A DNA stretch of 64,000 bases from Clostridiales bacterium PH28_bin88 (lineage in GTDB: Bacteria > Bacillota > PH28-bin88): contig LAKY01000050.1 in NCBI GenBank assembly GCA_000987045.1, positions 124,001 to 188,000 of the forward strand, in the 5' to 3' direction. This document shows, piece by piece, positions 62,410 to 64,000 of this stretch. The position numbers were made by a program, and so were the translations under genes. The notes under the pieces are model-generated. The model saw only the letters and a list, made by a program, of their open reading frames with translations, had not been told where the DNA came from and made no database searches. The stretch's first letter is position 1; each line of letters begins with the position of its first letter.

Positions 62410-63474
62410 ATGAAACGTGTTTACCTCAGGTTACCATTCCTGGTACTGCTCGCCCTGGTCCTGATGTTTCCGGGGAGGGCTGGGGCGGCGGTAACCTCGG
62501 GGGATATTGTAAAATTCACCGGGAGTATTGTCATCGAAAAAGACGATACGGTTAATGGAAACGTGGTGGCCATGTCCGGGAATATCGAGGTGGCCGGGCG
62601 GGTTAACGGGGATATCACCGCCATGGCCGGAAACATCCGCCTTAAGTCCACCGCATATGTAACCGGAAACGTGGTTACCATGGCCGGCAGTATTTATGAA
62701 GAAGAAGGCGCAACGGTCCTGGGCAACCGGACCCAGCTGGCGCGGGGCGGGGTGGCCTCCATCGTTCCTCCCCTGCCGCCGGTGCCGTCTGTACCGCCGG
62801 TCCCCGATACCGGCGGCATTGTAAAAGGCCCTGGCAATGGATGGGTATACAACCCTGTCGCCCCTGTCACCCGCTGGTTCGGCTGGATGATCGGCATGGC
62901 AGCGGTATCCGCCCTGATGCTAACCCTTTTTCCCAGACCAGTCGACCAGATGGTAAACGCCCTCAGCCATGAGCCCGGCCGTATTCTTGCTACGGGCCTG
63001 GTGGGTTGGGTGCTGTATCCGGTGGCCTTGCTGGTGGTAGTCCTGACCATTATCGGCATCCCCCTGGCTGTGCTGGGAGTGGCGATGGTCCCGGTGGTGG
63101 TGGCGGTGGGAATCGTGATAGCCGCCATGCCGGTGGGACACAGAGTTCGTGACATGTTTAGCGGGAGCCATGCCTGGGCCAGGGAAGACCGGCCCCTGCT
63201 GGATGCCCTGATCGGAATAGGGGTACTGATGCTGGCTACCGCTGCTCCCCTGGTGGGCTGGTTGGTATGGCCCGTTGCCGCGGTAATCGGCCTGGGGGTG
63301 GTGCTGGTGACCCGGTTCGGTACCAACCGGCCGTGGTTCGCCTCCCGCCGGGGAGCGGAAGTCACTGCCGCTGCCGTGGGTACTGCGGAAAACCAACAGG
63401 CAATCCCGCCTGCGGGCAATCCTGAACCTGGTAAAAAGGAAGAACAGGGGGTACCTCCGGTAGTATCCGAGTAA
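62410..63474 (+). CDS. Exported/membrane polymer-type repeat protein
   Basis: 354 residues from ATG. A signal peptide (LPFLVLLALVLMFPGRAGA) is followed by short repeats of the form VNGNVVAMSGNIEV, VNGDITAMAGNI, VTGNVVTMAGSI (about 35-100), bactofilin-like beta-helix turns. A proline-rich linker (near 118-135) leads to three or four membrane segments at about 155-300. The tail is polar. It likely forms an assembly outside or at the membrane. It lies 134 bases after the anti-sigma gene and is probably under that sigma factor. Confidence 0.75.
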   Translation: MKRVYLRLPFLVLLALVLMFPGRAGAAVTSGDIVKFTGSIVIEKDDTVNGNVVAMSGNIEVAGRVNGDITAMAGNIRLKSTAYVTGNVVTMAGSIYEEEGATVLGNRTQLARGGVASIVPPLPPVPSVPPVPDTGGIVKGPGNGWVYNPVAPVTRWFGWMIGMAAVSALMLTLFPRPVDQMVNALSHEPGRILATGLVGWVLYPVALLVVVLTIIGIPLAVLGVAMVPVVVAVGIVIAAMPVGHRVRDMFSGSHAWAREDRPLLDALIGIGVLMLATAAPLVGWLVWPVAAVIGLGVVLVTRFGTNRPWFASRRGAEVTAAAVGTAENQQAIPPAGNPEPGKKEEQGVPPVVSE

Positions 63475-63504
63475 CCAGCAGGTTTTCATGAGGAGGTTTT
63501 TGGC

Positions 63505-64000
63505 ATGAAGAGGTTATGTTACCTGGCTCTGCTGACAGTCCTGGTTCTGGCCCTGGCGGGGACACCCCTGGCGGCGGCACAGCCGGCGGAGGACATGGTG
63601 GAGATTGGCGGTAGTGTGTACGTTCCCGCAGGCCGGGACGTAGAGGACGCCGTGGCGATAGGTGGTTCAGTTACTGTACTGGGGACCGTGTGGGGAGACG
63701 CGGTGGCCATCGGCGGTCCTGTATCGGCTGCGGGCGATATCAGGGGTAGCGCCGTGGCCATCGGGGGCCCGGTAGCCATTTCCGGCAATGTGGGCGAGGA
63801 CGTGGTGGCCGTGGGCGGCCCGGTTTCCCTGGATGGTACCGTACGGGGCAATGTGGTTTCCATTGGAGGAGGCGTACAGCTCTCTTCTTCTTCCAAGATA
63901 CAGGGCCAGGTCATCACCATTTTTGGTGCCGTGCACCGGCAACCGGGGGCTGAGGTGCTGGGTGGCGAGTTCAGTATGGGGCTGGAAGGCCTGGGCCGGC
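63505..64000 (+). CDS. Second exported repeat protein, 3' end outside window
   Basis: 165 residues visible from ATG with GAGGAGG upstream. A signal peptide (LALLTVLVLALAGTPLAAA) is followed by at least five repeats around VAIGGPV/VSIGGGV, spaced about 18 residues with glycine-aspartate turns, a beta-helix pattern like bactofilins. From the first gene of this pair one expects membrane segments further on. The frame is open to the window edge. Confidence 0.75.
   Translation, partial: MKRLCYLALLTVLVLALAGTPLAAAQPAEDMVEIGGSVYVPAGRDVEDAVAIGGSVTVLGTVWGDAVAIGGPVSAAGDIRGSAVAIGGPVAISGNVGEDVVAVGGPVSLDGTVRGNVVSIGGGVQLSSSSKIQGQVITIFGAVHRQPGAEVLGGEFSMGLEGLGR

Noticed and set aside
1..64000. CRISPR arrays, tRNA, rRNA, intact transposases
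   Set aside because: None seen: no regularly spaced direct repeats, no cloverleaf with a CCA end outside the T-box, no DDE, serine or tyrosine recombinase motifs in any plausible frame.

Overview
The window reads as chromosomal DNA of a Gram-positive anaerobe of the Firmicutes, most like the Peptococcaceae/Desulfotomaculum-Moorella kind of Clostridia. This is an inference from strong AGGAGG ribosome sites, many GTG and TTG starts, a T-box leader, a yybP-ykoY riboswitch, an ECF sigma/zinc anti-sigma pair, a membrane-bound group 4 [NiFe] hydrogenase operon and moderately high GC. I saw no rRNA, tRNA, CRISPR array, prophage or intact insertion sequence. Wear is visible throughout: remnants of purE, larC, hicA, vapC, an Uma2 nuclease, a fructokinase with an in-frame stop, and a decayed copy of a sugar cluster.

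Layout. 1-3359: end of a UPF0316 membrane protein, RecD2 helicase, PAP2 phosphatase. 3570-7701: a BusR-like GntR/RCK_C regulator, a fructokinase with a TGA stop, sucrose-phosphate phosphatase and a sucrose-phosphate-synthase-like glycosyltransferase; the last two share a promoter flanked by an inverted repeat. 7828-9496: PhoP-box promoter, first phoB copy, purE remnant. 9137-19782: a long stretch rich in CO2/bicarbonate functions (two DUF2294/MpsC proteins, biotin carboxylase, a degenerate PurE paralogue, PurE, PurK, SbtA bicarbonate permease with an SbtB-like PII protein, LarB), mixed with a ferredoxin, a DUF6671 protein and an acyl-CoA dehydrogenase. 19779-27166: a manganese riboswitch ahead of a HAD phosphatase and a P-type cation ATPase, then HtpX, small zinc-finger proteins and a Ca2+/Na+ exchanger. 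27180-30055: a decayed second copy of the 3570-8685 block, with an intact second phoB and a PhoR kinase that has lost its sensor. 30127-35241: toxin-antitoxin genes in several states of decay, a PIG-L deacetylase, a sugar symporter and a flavodoxin. 36173-40646: PhoP-box promoter and complete pstSCAB-phoU. 40852-48367: hyf-type hydrogenase operon. 48455-60821: xpt, a D-2-hydroxyacid dehydrogenase, IclR regulator, panB, a B3/B4 protein, an HD-GYP phosphodiesterase behind a structured leader, a T-box-controlled symporter, glycerate kinase and ilvC. 61015-64000: an ECF sigma/anti-sigma operon with an autoregulatory-type promoter and two exported repeat proteins, the last cut by the window edge.

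How it fits together. Three promoters (both phoB copies and pstS) carry four PhoP boxes spaced exactly 11 bp, with the -10 at the same distance, so the two distant phosphate blocks form one regulon. The sugar cluster looks like osmolyte (sucrose) synthesis under a c-di-AMP-type regulator. The 9-20 kb stretch suggests a neighbourhood that imports or handles bicarbonate and spends CO2 in several carboxylations. All functional statements rest on motifs and remembered family patterns read by eye; no search was run.
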